Below, one piece after another: positions 20,154 through 32,587 of a DNA stretch of 64,000 bases. Source of the DNA: Malus domestica (lineage: Eukaryota > Streptophyta > Magnoliopsida > Rosales > Rosaceae); the NCBI RefSeq assembly GCF_042453785.1, contig NC_091669.1, positions 9,870,501 to 9,934,500 on the forward strand, written 5' to 3'. The notes below the pieces were generated by a model that had not been told where the DNA came from, ran no database searches, and worked only from the letters and a program-made list of their open reading frames with translations. Position 1 is the first letter of the stretch. Each line of letters starts with the position of its first letter. The position numbers and the translations under genes were made by a program.

Positions 20154-23100
20154 ATGGCGTCCTCTTCGATGTCAGCAAGCGGAGTGCTCACCTCCCGATC
20201 GTCGGTGTTGCGGAACTCGAAGCAGAACCATAACATCAGCCGCCTCTCGTTCAGTGGCTCTCATCTCTCCGGGACCAAAATCTCCGCGCCCAGCACCTGT
20301 TTGAGGAGATCGCCCACTAACAGAGTCCCGCCGCTGGTTGTGTCTCCCAAAGCTGTTTCCGATTCCAAGAACTCTCAGACGTGTCTTGATCCCGATGCGA
20401 GCCGGGTGAGTAATTCATTTCTCTCTGCACCGCATTTGGTGCTTTTGTTCTATGCATTAGCGATTTAGCATAATGAGTTCTTGTTTTGATTGAAATTTTG
20501 GGAATTTGATTGTGTTGATGTGTAGAGTGTGTTGGGGATTATACTGGGTGGGGGAGCTGGGACGAGGCTTTACCCATTGACAAAGAAGCGTGCGAAGCCT
20601 GCTGTTCCATTGGGAGCAAACTACAGGCTGATCGATATCCCAGTCAGTAATTGCCTCAACAGCAACGTATCAAAGATCTATGTGCTGACCCAGTTCAATT
20701 CCGCTTCGCTCAATCGCCATCTTTCTCGTGCTTATGCTAGTAACATGGGTGGCTACAAAAACGAAGGCTTTGTTGAGGTTCTTGCTGCCCAGCAGAGCCC
20801 TGAGAATCCCAATTGGTTTCAGGTGATTAAAACGCTTGTTTAGTAATTGTAGGGTTGTGTTGGGAATCGGGTTTCGATTGGTTTCTGAGTTTGGATATTG
20901 GGTTTTGGTTTGGTTTTTGAGTTGGATATTTGGTTTTGATGGTTTGCAGGGTACCGCGGATGCCGTGAGGCAGTACTTGTGGTTGTTTGAGGAGCACAAT
21001 GTGTTGGAGTTTTTGGTTCTTGCTGGGGACCACTTGTATAGGATGGACTATGAGAGGTTTATTCAGGCACATAGAGAAACTGATGCAGACATCACTGTGG
21101 CTGCTCTGCCCATGGATGAGAAGCGTGCTACCGCCTTTGGTTTGATGAAGATTGATGAAGAGGGAAGGATTATTGAGTTTGCTGAGAAACCTAAAGGGGA
21201 GCAACTCAAGGCTATGAAGGTGAAAGATCCACTTGCAAATTGTTTAAATTATTTAGTGCATTACGTATTTGTTTCATTGTGAATTGGAGCGCTAGTGGGT
21301 TATGGTGTGTAATTGATTAGCGATGCAAAATGTTGTTTCTGTTTTGTTTTAGGTTGATACTACTATCTTGGGTCTTGATGATGAGAGAGCTAAAGAGATG
21401 CCTTATATTGCCAGTATGGGTATATATGTTGTGAGCAAAAATGTCATGTTAGATCTACTTCGAGACAAGTTTCCTGGTGCAAATGATTTCGGGAGTGAAG
21501 TTATTCCAGGCGCAACTTCCATTGGTTTGAGGGTAAGTTTTCATGTCGTATTTTAATCTGTACTTTTTATGTTACGATCTATCAAAAGAGGTTCTTTTGC
21601 ATCGTCCACTTTGGGGGAAAAAGATTGGAATAATTGTTAAGTGTATTGGATGGACAAGTCTCACTCTCTTATTCAGTTGAAACACCAAGTTCTGTTAAAT
21701 CTTGTTATGCAGAAGTAGCAATCAGAACTCCATTATAGTCTGGTATTACACAATTGCAAATATCATTCATTGAAAACTGAACAAATCCTTTTCTAATGAA
21801 AAAGACAATGTCCTAAATTGATTTTATATGATAGTATTTCCCAGTTCCATACGTTCTTTACCCTGCTTCCCTTCATCCAGATATTCAGGCACTGGAATAC
21901 TAATTAGTAATGCCTACAGGTTCAAGCTTATCTGTATGATGGCTACTGGGAAGATATTGGTACCATTGAGGCTTTCTACAATGCTAACTTGGGGATAACA
22001 AAAAAACCAGTTCCAGATTTCAGGTACCTTTTATTCTATAACTTGTTTGTTATCTGTTATGTTGGGCCAATTGATATGTTATGCTATCAGTTTGATCTCG
22101 ATTTAATATTCCTGCCTAATTTCGAACTTAATACTGTAGCTTTTATGATCGTTCATCCCCAATCTACACCCAACCTCGGTATTTACCTCCATCAAAAATG
22201 CTTGATGCTGATGTCACAGATAGTGTTATTGGCGAGGGATGTGTAATAAAGGTAAAGTTCTTTATAGAAATATTCATCATTTTGTTAAAATGTTCCATTA
22301 TAATGTCATATCCTAGTCCCATGTTTTCTTCGATTTTGGAAAAACTTACATCCATGTGCTATTGTTGCAAGAAACAGAGATCAGAATAATGTATTGCAGT
22401 CCTGCTCATTTGACCCAACCCTATTTTTTTCGTAAACACAGAACTGTAAAATTCACCATTCAGTCGTTGGGCTTCGGTCTTGCATAGCGGAGGGTGCTGT
22501 CATTGAAGACACATTACTGATGGGAGCTGACTACTATGAGGTATAACCTGCTTCTTTTTATTTTAAGGCATGACCCAATAAACATGTTTTCGTTTTATCA
22601 AGATGAATGGACTTCCCTTCAAAATATTGTCACTGTCGGTTTGACATTTCAATGGGTTGGTTAGATTATTCTGATGCCATTCTTGTGCCCCAGACTGATG
22701 CTGACAGGAGGTTTCTAGCTGCAAAGGGTAGCGTTCCAATCGGTATTGGCAAGAATTCTCACATTAGGAGAGCTATAATTGATAAGAATGCTCGAATTGG
22801 AGAAAATGTTAAGGTAAGGATATTATCAGCATAACATGATTATTTCAGTTTATTAATTTGAAGTCTAAATTTTATAGCCGATTTGAAACTTATTAAATGG
22901 AAACAGAAAACCGATTCCTATGTGTACTTCCTATTCCCTGCTTACATTCGATGCAAGGTCGTGTTGGACATACATTCATATTATAAATTTATTCTTCTTA
23001 GTTGATCACACGAAACTGTTTATATTTTATCTTTGTGAAACTGACCATCGACGATTATAAATTACAGATTATCAATATCGACAATGTGCAAGAAGCAGCA

Positions 23101-23184
23101 AGAGAAACAGACGGATATTTCATAAAGAGCGCGATTGTCACAGTGATCAAGGATGCCTTGATTCCTAGTGGAACAGTAATCTAG
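20154..23184 (+). CDS. APS1: Glucose-1-phosphate adenylyltransferase small subunit, chloroplastic
   Basis: ADP-glucose pyrophosphorylase makes ADP-glucose from glucose-1-phosphate and ATP, the committed step of starch synthesis in plastids; this is the catalytic small subunit of the heterotetramer. Exons: 20154-20405, 20526-20822, 20950-21219, 21353-21532, 21920-22023, 22140-22251, 22442-22540, 22694-22813, 23068-23184, giving 516 aa, the usual length. Residues 1 to about 70 are a Ser-rich transit peptide. The nucleotide-binding [20 protein letters not shown] follows; the central domain has the [11 protein letters not shown] motif and the C-terminal left-handed helix ends at the conserved IPSGTVI. 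Cys77 in [10 protein letters not shown] is the position of the redox-sensitive cysteine of the family. All splice sites are GT-AG and phases agree. It appears intact and functional. Confidence 0.97.
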
Positions 23185-23398
23185 CCACCTTATTTTCCAC
23201 TCGTTTATTGCTGACAGCGGAGGTTCTTTCTAGTTACTGGGCTGAGAGGAGCCACGAGTACGCAGCTACAGCAACTTAACGAGCACTTTGAGCGGTTCTG
23301 TCTTCTGTTCTTGTAACGTACATTTCACGGAACTACGATGTAATTATTGAGGAAGAGACCTGAGGAATTTGCTCTGTAGATGCTCTATTTCTATCTCA

Positions 23399-23404
23399 AA
23401 TAAA
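23399..23404 (+). terminator. Poly(A) signal of the AGPase gene
   Basis: AATAAA lies 215 bp after the stop codon, in CTCAAATAAAAG. It is only about 85 bp from the opposing poly(A) signal of the minus-strand gene. Confidence 0.6.
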
Positions 23405-23486
23405 AGTTTTTCGCCAATTGTTCACCTCACATCATACAATACCTTACGAAGACACTCGGGAAAGCGATGCTCGAAAACTAGAACAC

Positions 23487-23492
23487 TTTATT
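23487..23492 (-). terminator. Probable poly(A) signal of the PHD/Myb gene
   Basis: TTTATT on the plus strand is AATAAA on the minus strand. A minus-strand 3' UTR exon could run from about 23873, after the acceptor CTCTACAG, down to this signal. It would be joined to the last coding exon by the donor AAACAG/GTAATT near 24471. Confidence 0.4.
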
Positions 23493-24498
23493 GTTGAAGA
23501 AACAACGTAATCGTACCCATGTTCAGAGAGTTTGGTATGTGAAACTTAAAGATTATGACATTGATACATCCTTTATATAAAACTACACAAGTGAAAGAGG
23601 TCCTAATGTGATCTACGAAAGGAAATCCTCGATGGCTGAAGCTCCTTGGCTGACAAGTTTCGGCAACTTCATAGCAATGCTTGCGTTTTGAACCTTGAGG
23701 ATGAATTTTCTTTTGGGTTTAATGCCGTGCTTTTGTTAACACCAGGTTGAAGCGAAATGCCGACCACATAAATTACCATTGACGTACAAATTGGTCGATT
23801 CCATCCCACTCATCAACCATTCTAATGCACACATGCAGCACATTCTTGACCAACATCGCCATTACCTGTAGAGACAAAATCAGTTTCGTATAATTAGTAA
23901 ATGTTATAGACAAGAAATTGGCTTCCGAGGCATCAATTTTCAATTGAGGAATTGGTTACATCTTGTGTATAAGACCAGACAGCTCAAATAACAGGGTTGC
24001 ATGTACTTGACAGAAAGTTGGGATAATATTAATAATTACCGCTTAAATTCCTTGGTTTCTATCGAAGGCTAGAAATTGACGATAAGTGAATGGTGCAGGC
24101 ATTATAATTTGATTTTGCAGGCAATAAGCAAGATAAGATTGTTAATACCACTTGTTACAAGGTTTTGAGACATCCCAAACCATTAGAAAGTTAGAAACAT
24201 ATTACTCAATGTCCTTTGGCACTGGCTATAACAAAATCATTCTACTCAGACGCACTTCTGTGGATAATCTATTGGCCAGTTTTCCAATTTGAATATAAAT
24301 ATAGCTTGAGCACGTAGTTAACAAAGAAAGACTAGCTACAGTATCTTTACTATTATGGCCAACCCAAAGGGTTCAAATATGATATAGAAAACTAAAAATC
24401 TACATAAATATTGATCCACCGATTTATTCTACAATAGTATAAAATAAATGAACTATGGATACTGTAATTACCTGTTTTATGCAAGTCCAAAGTGATGT

Positions 24499-27400
24499 TC
24501 ACCTTTTTCTAGCTTTTTCGCGAAAGTACCTCCTCCATTTATCCTTGAGATCAACTGGTTGACGGGTTACATGAAACACATTATGACCATATTCCAAAAT
24601 TTCCTTCCACTGCATCTTTCCATTTAATGTTCCATGAAGTCTCACTCCCTCCTGGAATCGAAGACTATTGAATTAGATTCCAACTACTTGAGAAATCAGG
24701 AGAAAGCGCTGGGCTCAACTCACTCATGCAACACCATTTTTTATACCGTGGCCAGCAAAGTTTTTAACCTCTTTCTGATTTACCTTTGCAAATTTCTGAA
24801 GTAAATTTTTTTAAAGAACTTTTCACAGGCCGGGGAAAAAAAACAACTCAGCATATATAAGGCTACGTACAAGGCAAAGAATTTGAAAACTTTTAACAGT
24901 GCCAGTGATTTATATTATTTATATACGTACGCTTTAAGCTTGTTTTTCTTTATTGATACCAAAACTTAATTTACCCATAAATCCCCCCACTGACACAGTT
25001 ACGCCGTTGAGACAAGCAAGAAAAAAGTTGGTTTGGTTTTGTATTTTGTAGATTGTCCTACATTTCCAAACACGCGTGTCATGATCTAGCACATGATATG
25101 TCAATATAAATTTCCACTCGTCAAGGGTATAATAGAAAAGTCTATGATAGTTGACCTAAACTCCTAACCCAATTCGTTTTCCTTCCTAAATAAAAGAGAA
25201 AGGGAGAGATGTATAATAGAATGCAGCAGTACCAGTTTCTAATTGTAGCCAAATTTGATAAATAGAGATAAATCAGGTTCACGATACTGTTTGGCGGAAT
25301 TTCAACATAATTAGCTGACACTATATCAGATGATAAATCTATTTTAGAAAGGCAGGAAGCCAACCAGAAACAAGTACCTTTAACATTTTTAACTCTTCAT
25401 CTGTCCAATCTAATCTCTTCCGCTTCCCATTAGGAAGTACCAAGTTTCTGCATCAGAATAGGAGAAATAAATGACCACCAGTTAGTAATTATGAGAATAT
25501 CAAATGACTATTTTCATAGTTACATACCACATTCCCTACATAACCTCATGAACACTAGACTTAAAATTGATAATACAACTCAAGGTCACCTTGAAGACTC
25601 CTGAATTTCTCTTTCCCTCTTGGAAAAGGTTTTAGCATTTGGAGGCTGTTCTTTCGTTTTAGCTTTTTGTTTGAGTTGCTTGCTTCGCACCAGAGGAGAC
25701 CCAGTATCTAAATTTTCAGATTTTGAATCAACATTGGACTTTCCAGGCACCTCCTTTTCTACTGATCGCATCTGTTCTTCATCCTCACTTTTGCCCTCAT
25801 TCTCCTCAGACAGCCTTAGACCATCCTTCTCATCTCTTTGGTCGAATCCATCATGTGCATTGTCTTTATTTTCTTTCCCCAAGCTCCTCCTCCATTTATC
25901 TTTAAGATCAACTGGTTCACGGGTTCTGTGAAACACCTTATGACCATATTCCAAAATTTTCTTCCACTGCATCTTTCCGTTTGATGATCCACAAACTCTC
26001 ACTCCCTCCTGGAGCCAAAGATTACTTAAGTTAGATTCCAACTACTTAAACAAATCATATGAAAGTAGTAAAGTACTGAACTCAAATGAGTCATGCACAG
26101 CATTTTTTATCCCTAGCCAGCGAACTTTTTTTCCTTTTTCTGATTTACCTTTGCAATTTTTTTCAAAAATTCTTTCAAAATCCAAAATAGAGATAGAGGT
26201 TAGGGAGAGAGAGAGTCGGCACTTAAAAGGCTATGTAAAAGACAAAAAAGTTGAAATTTTTATAGAGGTGTGCTTTAAGCTTCTTTTTCTTCACTGACAT
26301 TTAAGGCCTAATGTATGCATAAATAACCAACTGTCACAGTTTCTCCATCGAGACAGAGAAAACAAAGGTTGGTTTGGAGTTGTATTTTGTAGCTTGTTTT
26401 GTTCCACGTTTCCTAAAGTGCATGCCATGTCAATATATCCTCTCATCAAGGGTATAATAGTAAAATGCATGATAATTGACTTTGACTCCTAATCCAAATT
26501 TTCAGCCCTCCTAAATAAAAGAGAAGGGGAGAGATCTATCTTAGAACAAGGCAGTATCAGTTTCTGGTTGTAGCAAAAAAAAAAGGTGAATTTAATAACT
26601 TGAGAGATGAAATCAGGCATCGTCATACTGTTGTTGGGAAGGAATCTAGACAATAGTTAGCTTATAAAATTTGAAATGATGAAACTTATTCTGGAAAATC
26701 AGGAAGAACAATACCTTCAACATTTTTATCTCTTCATCTGTCCACTTTGATCTCTTACCCTTCACATTAGGAAGTACCAAGTTTCTGCATAATAGGAGAA
26801 ATAAATGATTGCCAATTAAAAATTGTAAGAGAATATTGAATCATTCCATCTACTTTTATCATATAAAACATATCAAACAACATAGATAACCTCATAAAAA
26901 ACATAAAATTGACAACTCATGATCACCTTGCAGATTCCTGATTTTCTCTTTCCTTCTTGGAAAAGGTTTTAGCTTTTCCATTTTGGTTTTTAGCATGCTC
27001 CTCTGCAGACCTTGTTCGACGAGCTGATAATTCCCTTGATGGAGAGGGCACTGTCCTTAAGGAAGCTACACTTTGAGGCTGTTTTATCCTTTTACTCTTC
27101 TGTTTGAAACGCTGCTTCCTCACTAGTGGAGACCCCGTATCTAACTCATCAGATTCAGGCACAACAGTAGAATTTCCGGGCACCTCCTTTTCCACTGACT
27201 GCATTTGTTCCTCATCCTCACTTTCGCCCTCGTTCTCCTCAGGCACCCGTTTACCATCCTCTTCATCTCTTTGGTCTGATAATCCATGTGCATTGTGATT
27301 ATTCGTCATTTCTTGTACACAACAACCACTCTGGGGCTCTGTCTCCTCTTCTTGTTCTTCTTCATCACTTCCTCCCTTTCTCTCCTCCGACACCCTTAGA

Positions 27401-27954
27401 CAATCCTCCTCATCTCTTCGGTCTAATCCATCACGTGCATTGTCGTTATTCATTGTTTCTCTTGGCTCTGCATCCTCTTCTTGTGTCTCTTCAACAATTT
27501 CCTCCTCCTCAGGGTCCTCATCTATTCTCTCCTCACCCCTTACATCTTCAATCTCCCTCCTCTGGTCAGTTCCCCCTTCCACGGCCCCACCTCCTTCTAC
27601 TCCCACAGACTGACCCCGAACCTCAACACTACCCCACCCGCCCGTCTCACACCCACAATGCTCCCCCTCTCCTGCATCAATAAACTTAGACAACACACTC
27701 TTGGACCCCATTACCTTCCTCCCCAACTCCCGACACCGAAAAAACTCCCGCTTATACGCGCAATACGGGCAGTAAAACTTTCCCAATTGATCAAAAACAG
27801 GCCTTGCACACATGCACTCCTCATGGAGAGCAATTGGGCATCCCTTCTCACTACAAACCATCAATTTCCTACTTCCAGAACCACCATCGTTACACCTAAC
27901 ACAATTCTCAACTTCTAACAATCCATCCAATTCCATAGATTCTTCAACACCCAT
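24499..27954 (-). CDS. PHD-finger protein with two telobox Myb/SANT domains
   Basis: Exons in minus-strand order: 27954-26927, 26784-26715, 26008-25590, 25447-25378, 24651-24499, giving 579 aa with consistent phases. Residues 18 to about 62 form a PHD-type zinc finger (CVRC, CSEKGCPIALHEEC, FYCPYC). An acidic Glu/Asp-rich linker and a Lys/Arg-rich stretch follow. Two Myb/SANT domains come next, each encoded by a 70-bp exon (SKWTDEE or LDWTDEE) plus the next exon, and each ending in the telobox signature VDLKDKWRR. That signature is characteristic of telomere-repeat-binding Myb domains. The two halves arose by tandem duplication (see findings). A nuclear chromatin or telomere-sequence-binding role is inferred; I do not know a named orthologue. 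Confidence 0.88.
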
Positions 27955-28254
27955 TGTTCAAATTGTTCGACTAAGAACTCACACCAGCATCATAATCCGT
28001 CAAAATTGTTGCAGAAAAAGGGAAAAAAAATATTTGAAATTTGAGGAATTTAGAAGAAACCCACCTGAGGGAAGATTCGAGGTGGCGCTGCAGTGGAAAT
28101 TGTGGAGGTTTTGGCGGGGAGGGGGCGAGGATTAACTGTCCGGCTTTTGCGTTTCCTTTGAAGCTCTCTCAGTGCGACCGCGCGCTCGTAGTGAGCAAGA
28201 TAGTGACACGACGTCGTATAAGTGATAAGGTATTTTGCCAGCTGAGATAATATT

Positions 28255-29023
<769 letters not shown>

Positions 29024-29032
29024 GATAATATT

Positions 29033-30665
29033 TCGTTTGAAATTTTGAGGTAACTACATTTTACGACCTTCAAAATTGATATTTTAAAAACAAATCATGA
29101 GGTTATAACTTTTTTTATATTAAACTTTGAAGTTTTGAATTTTATAATTTACACCTTCTGCCTTTTTTACTATATCTTTTATTAAATTGATAATTTTTTT
29201 TGTCAATATAATGCAAATGTGATTTGCACGTTAGCTCTTACAAAGATTTCACGCTTATTATGTCATTAATTTAATAAAATATTAAACAATTGATCTAACC
29301 AAAGACATAAATTGATATGATTTTAATACATTATAGTGTAAAATGAGAAAATTGAAATTTCATAGTCCATTTTAAAACTTCACAAACCTCAACGGTGTGA
29401 AATGTAGTTGGCCCGAATTCTTTTATCATTTTAAAAATCCACAAACCTCAACGGTGTGAAATGTAGTTGGCCCGAATTCTTTTGTTCAATTTTTTGCATG
29501 ATCTCATCTTGCCTTACATATTCCTCTTCGTCCACTGCTTTTTTTTTTTGTATCTTCTTTTAAGTAAAATTGTAGAGGAGAGATTCGAACTTGTGGAGTT
29601 TGGGTGCGATAGAGAATTCTATGATCCAATAAACTACAAGTCCCTTATCATTCATTTTTAATTATAATCGGACAATAGTCTACTATTAAAGTTGAAGAAT
29701 ATGAGTTATGAGCTAGTTATAATTAATAATTCATCGAATAATTGAGTAAAGTCACACAATGAGCCTATACAATATGTATGGCATAAGTTCATTACTACGG
29801 TGGTGTCTTGTGCCTATAACATAATGACATGTGTATAAAAGGTAACACATGCCTTTGTGTTATTGGCACAAGACGTTACATGGTGATGAACTCATGTCAT
29901 GCAAATCCTTCTCTACAATAAACAAGTCATAATAATTTATCGAACACATCATCCACTTGAGTCAAAAACTTATGATCTCTCTTACTTATAACTAGAGAAA
30001 GTACCGCTAAAAGAAGGTAGTGATACTTCATCTACGTAGCTATCATTTTCTTTTCTATGTCCTTGTTCCTATAATTTCCTAGTATTCCTAACCAATTGTA
30101 CATGATTTTCAAAATCAAATAGAGAATATATATGTGTTTATCGTAGATCTAAATTCGAATTCTCTTTCTCCAGCTTAATTCAGGTTTAAAGAAGAATAAT
30201 ATCGTTGGTATAAAGAAAATTCCCAAGCGGGATAATTTTGTTTGTATAATTTAGATCTTAATTGCATGGTAACTACACATTAAAGCTCTTCAACATTTTT
30301 AGTTAAAATCATTGCTATGAAATAATTATATTTCTTTCCGTAATTGTAAATTATTCTAACAAGATTGTTATACTAATAATTTTATGGTGGATTTTTTTCT
30401 CATCACTTTTAAGTGGTAATGCTGACCAGCCTAGTTATTACCATTGGATAAGTTTAAATTTTAAGATTGATATCTATCCATTACACATATTTCGAAATTT
30501 AAATTTATCGAAATATGATAAATAGGGTAATAAATACCACAATTACTTGGCATATTACCAAAATTTTATAATCAAGAACTTGATAGCAAATGTACCTGGC
30601 CGAAAAAAAAGCACTATTGCAAATGTGAGACCTTGTGGATGGTAGTGGTACCTCTAGCTAGCAAC
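29033..30665. other. Intergenic with foldback and duplicated repeats
   Basis: A 44-bp perfect direct repeat (CACAAACCTCAACGGTGTGA and on to AATTCTTTT) occurs at 29381-29424 and 29440-29483. The stretch 29040-29100 is a diverged inverted copy of it, suggesting a decayed MITE. An inverted pair with GTCTTGTGCC and GGCACAAGAC lies at 29777-29905. No gene is visible. Confidence 0.6.
29565..29650 (-). mobile_element. Possible tRNA-derived SINE fragment
   Basis: The minus strand contains GGGACTTGTAGTTTATTGG (A-box-like) and AAGTTCGAATCTC (B-box-like), in the order and spacing of a tRNA-derived SINE head. A T-run on the plus strand at 29540-29551 could be its tail. I found no clear target duplication. 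Confidence 0.4.
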
Positions 30666-30672
30666 TATAAAA
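30666..30672 (+). promoter_or_regulatory. TATA box of the first S-protein homologue gene
   Basis: TATAAAA lies 82 bp before the start codon at 30748, in AACTATAAAAGC. Confidence 0.6.
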
Positions 30673-30747
30673 GCATAGTTCTTCTGGTGTTTTTTTTTTC
30701 ACAGAGAATTAAAATTTAATTTTCTTCAAATTAACGAGCAATATAGC

Positions 30748-31149
30748 ATGGCTTGGTTCAATGGAAGTTCAGCACTGCTGCTAGTCACGCTGGTTTTGTT
30801 CACAGTCACCATTTGTGATGCATTCAAGACAAGATATGTTAGAGTCACAAATAATTTGGAGGGGGGCCAGACCCTCAGCCTTCACTGTAAATCCGAGGAC
30901 GATGATCTTGGTCTCCAAACGCTCGCGACGAACGCCTCCTTTGAATTCCACTTCAAACCTAGCTTTATCACCATAACGAAGTTTGATTGCAGTTTTGAGT
31001 GGCCAGGTGCATCGCACTGGTTCGAAATATATAATCATGAGAGAGAGAAAGTATATTGTAGCAAGTGTTACTGGAGTGTTACCACAGCTGCTCCGTGCAG
31101 GTACGACTGGGACGAGCAAAAGTACAGCAAATGCTTTATGTGGAGTTAA
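30748..31149 (+). CDS. Plant self-incompatibility S1-family protein (S-protein homologue), copy 1
   Basis: This is an intronless frame of 133 residues, normal for the family. Residues 1-25 are a hydrophobic signal peptide ending CDA. The mature protein begins with the family beta-strand RYVRVTNNLEGGQTLSLHCK and ends KCFMW. Six cysteines (47, 81, 104, 107, 117, 129) are shared with the next copy; FHFKPSF and FDCSFEWPG are further family landmarks. Members are small secreted beta-sandwich proteins; the founding poppy protein is a stigma self-incompatibility determinant, but most homologues have unknown roles. A TATA box at 30666 and AATAAA at 31241 frame a compact gene. It is a tandem pair with 32183-32587. 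Confidence 0.92.
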   Translation: MAWFNGSSALLLVTLVLFTVTICDAFKTRYVRVTNNLEGGQTLSLHCKSEDDDLGLQTLATNASFEFHFKPSFITITKFDCSFEWPGASHWFEIYNHEREKVYCSKCYWSVTTAAPCRYDWDEQKYSKCFMWS

Positions 31150-32182
31150 TCAAGTCAATTAATCTAGTTTTCTATGGTTTAAATTGGAGGTTATGTAATG
31201 GAAGATGAACTAGTATTCACATGTAATAATTTATATCGGGAATAAATAATAAGGGTTCAATTGTTATATTCATTTATTTTTGAAAGTTTATGGTGACATT
31301 TCACATGCATATGATTTTGTAATGTCATACGTACATTGTTGTGACTTATGACACTATTTATTCACTAGCTATTATCTTGTGGAAGATGTGAAGGGTAGAG
31401 CTTTCCTGCACTAACGTGCCAACCTCCATACATGTATACTAGCCTTGTTTTATATGGAGGATTAGCCACTATTTTTAGGGTAGGTTAAAGGAAAAAAGAA
31501 AAAAATTAATAAGGGCAAACTTGAAGGTCAGAGAAAACTTATCCATTCAATCTTTCCCAAAACGGGAGGATTAGAATGAAGATGTTTCCTTCAAATCCAA
31601 TCCCCTTAAAATCATCTCAGGATAAAAAATTATTTTCCTATATCCTTAATATACATTGAATTTGGATGATTATCCATTCCTATCTAGTCCTCTATACCAA
31701 AGGAAGCCTTTATGTGCTTAGAAGGAAGTTGTTGGAGGACAAGGGATAAGAGAGATGGTGTGAACCGTATGGTGTAAAATTTTAAAACTCCATTGATTGC
31801 AAGAATTATAATTTCTTTATTTATCCATTTGGTAATAGGCTACCTAGTTCGATTAAAAAAAGAAAAAAGAAAAAATTGCCTAGCTAGAATTGTACAGAAG
31901 GATTTTACTGCAGATTTTGTAAATATTCAGCCAGCACCATAATTCTTATCTTTTATCCCTGATTCTTTGTATATATCCATGAAGTTTAGTCCTAATCTAT
32001 TAGGTTCTATGAACCTCATGTATTACCATAACCATAGCATTCCAAAAAGGTCACTATACCAAATGTGAAACCATATGAAACCCTAACTAGCAACTACAAA
32101 AGAACGAGGTGCACTGTGCATACATATCCTTGTGCATCAGTTTTAATTTCCATCAAGACAAAATTTCTTCAGGAAAACTAGC
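31150..32182. other. Spacer between the two S-protein homologue genes
   Basis: Poly(A) signal AATAAA lies at 31241-31246. The rest is AT-rich with no gene. The promoter of copy 2 near 32090 resembles that of copy 1 (AACTAGCAACTACAAAAG versus AGCTAGCAACTATAAAAG), so the promoter was duplicated together with the gene. Confidence 0.6.
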
Positions 32183-32587
32183 ATGGCTTCGTTCACTGGA
32201 AACACCTTGTTGCTGGTGCTGCTTATATTTTTCACAATGACCATGTTTTGTGCAGGAGTAGGTTCGAGAAGACACATCAAAGTGACAAATGATTTGGGCG
32301 AAAACTCAACCCTAACCGTCCATTGCAAATCCAAGAACGATGATATTGGTGAAAAAGTGCTTGCCGTTCATGATTGGTTTGAATTTAGCTTTCGACCTAA
32401 CGTATGGGACAGTACGCTATACTACTGCAGTTTTGCGTGGCCAAACAATTTTAAGTGGTTCGATATATACATAGACAAGAGAGACCGAGATGATTGTCGT
32501 TTGTGTTACTATAGTGTAGTACCAAATGGCCCATGCAGGTTTAATTTTGACACCAACAAATATGACAATTGTTTTAAGTGGAACTGA
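32183..32587 (+). CDS. Plant self-incompatibility S1-family protein (S-protein homologue), copy 2
   Basis: An intronless frame of 134 residues has a signal peptide of about 26 residues. The mature strand HIKVTNDLGENSTLTVHCK matches copy 1, and the six cysteines (48, 82, 105, 108, 118, 130) fall at the same alignment positions, with the FKW ending conserved. Much of the surface sequence differs, so the duplication is not recent. A secreted product with a signalling role is inferred from the family; the partner receptor is unknown. Confidence 0.92.
   Translation: MASFTGNTLLLVLLIFFTMTMFCAGVGSRRHIKVTNDLGENSTLTVHCKSKNDDIGEKVLAVHDWFEFSFRPNVWDSTLYYCSFAWPNNFKWFDIYIDKRDRDDCRLCYYSVVPNGPCRFNFDTNKYDNCFKWN

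Noticed and set aside
23782..23873. Minus-strand 30-codon frame after a CTCTACAG acceptor, possible extra coding exon
   Set aside because: It cannot be joined in phase to the last PHD/Myb exon without a stop; a 3' UTR exon is the simpler reading.
25620..25931. Plus-strand frame of 103 codons, Ser/Pro-rich
   Set aside because: It is the antisense shadow of exon 3 of the PHD/Myb gene; codon phase and splice signals support the minus strand.
27288..27918. Overlapping plus-strand frames rich in Pro, His and Leu
   Set aside because: They are shadows of the acidic exon 1 of the PHD/Myb gene.
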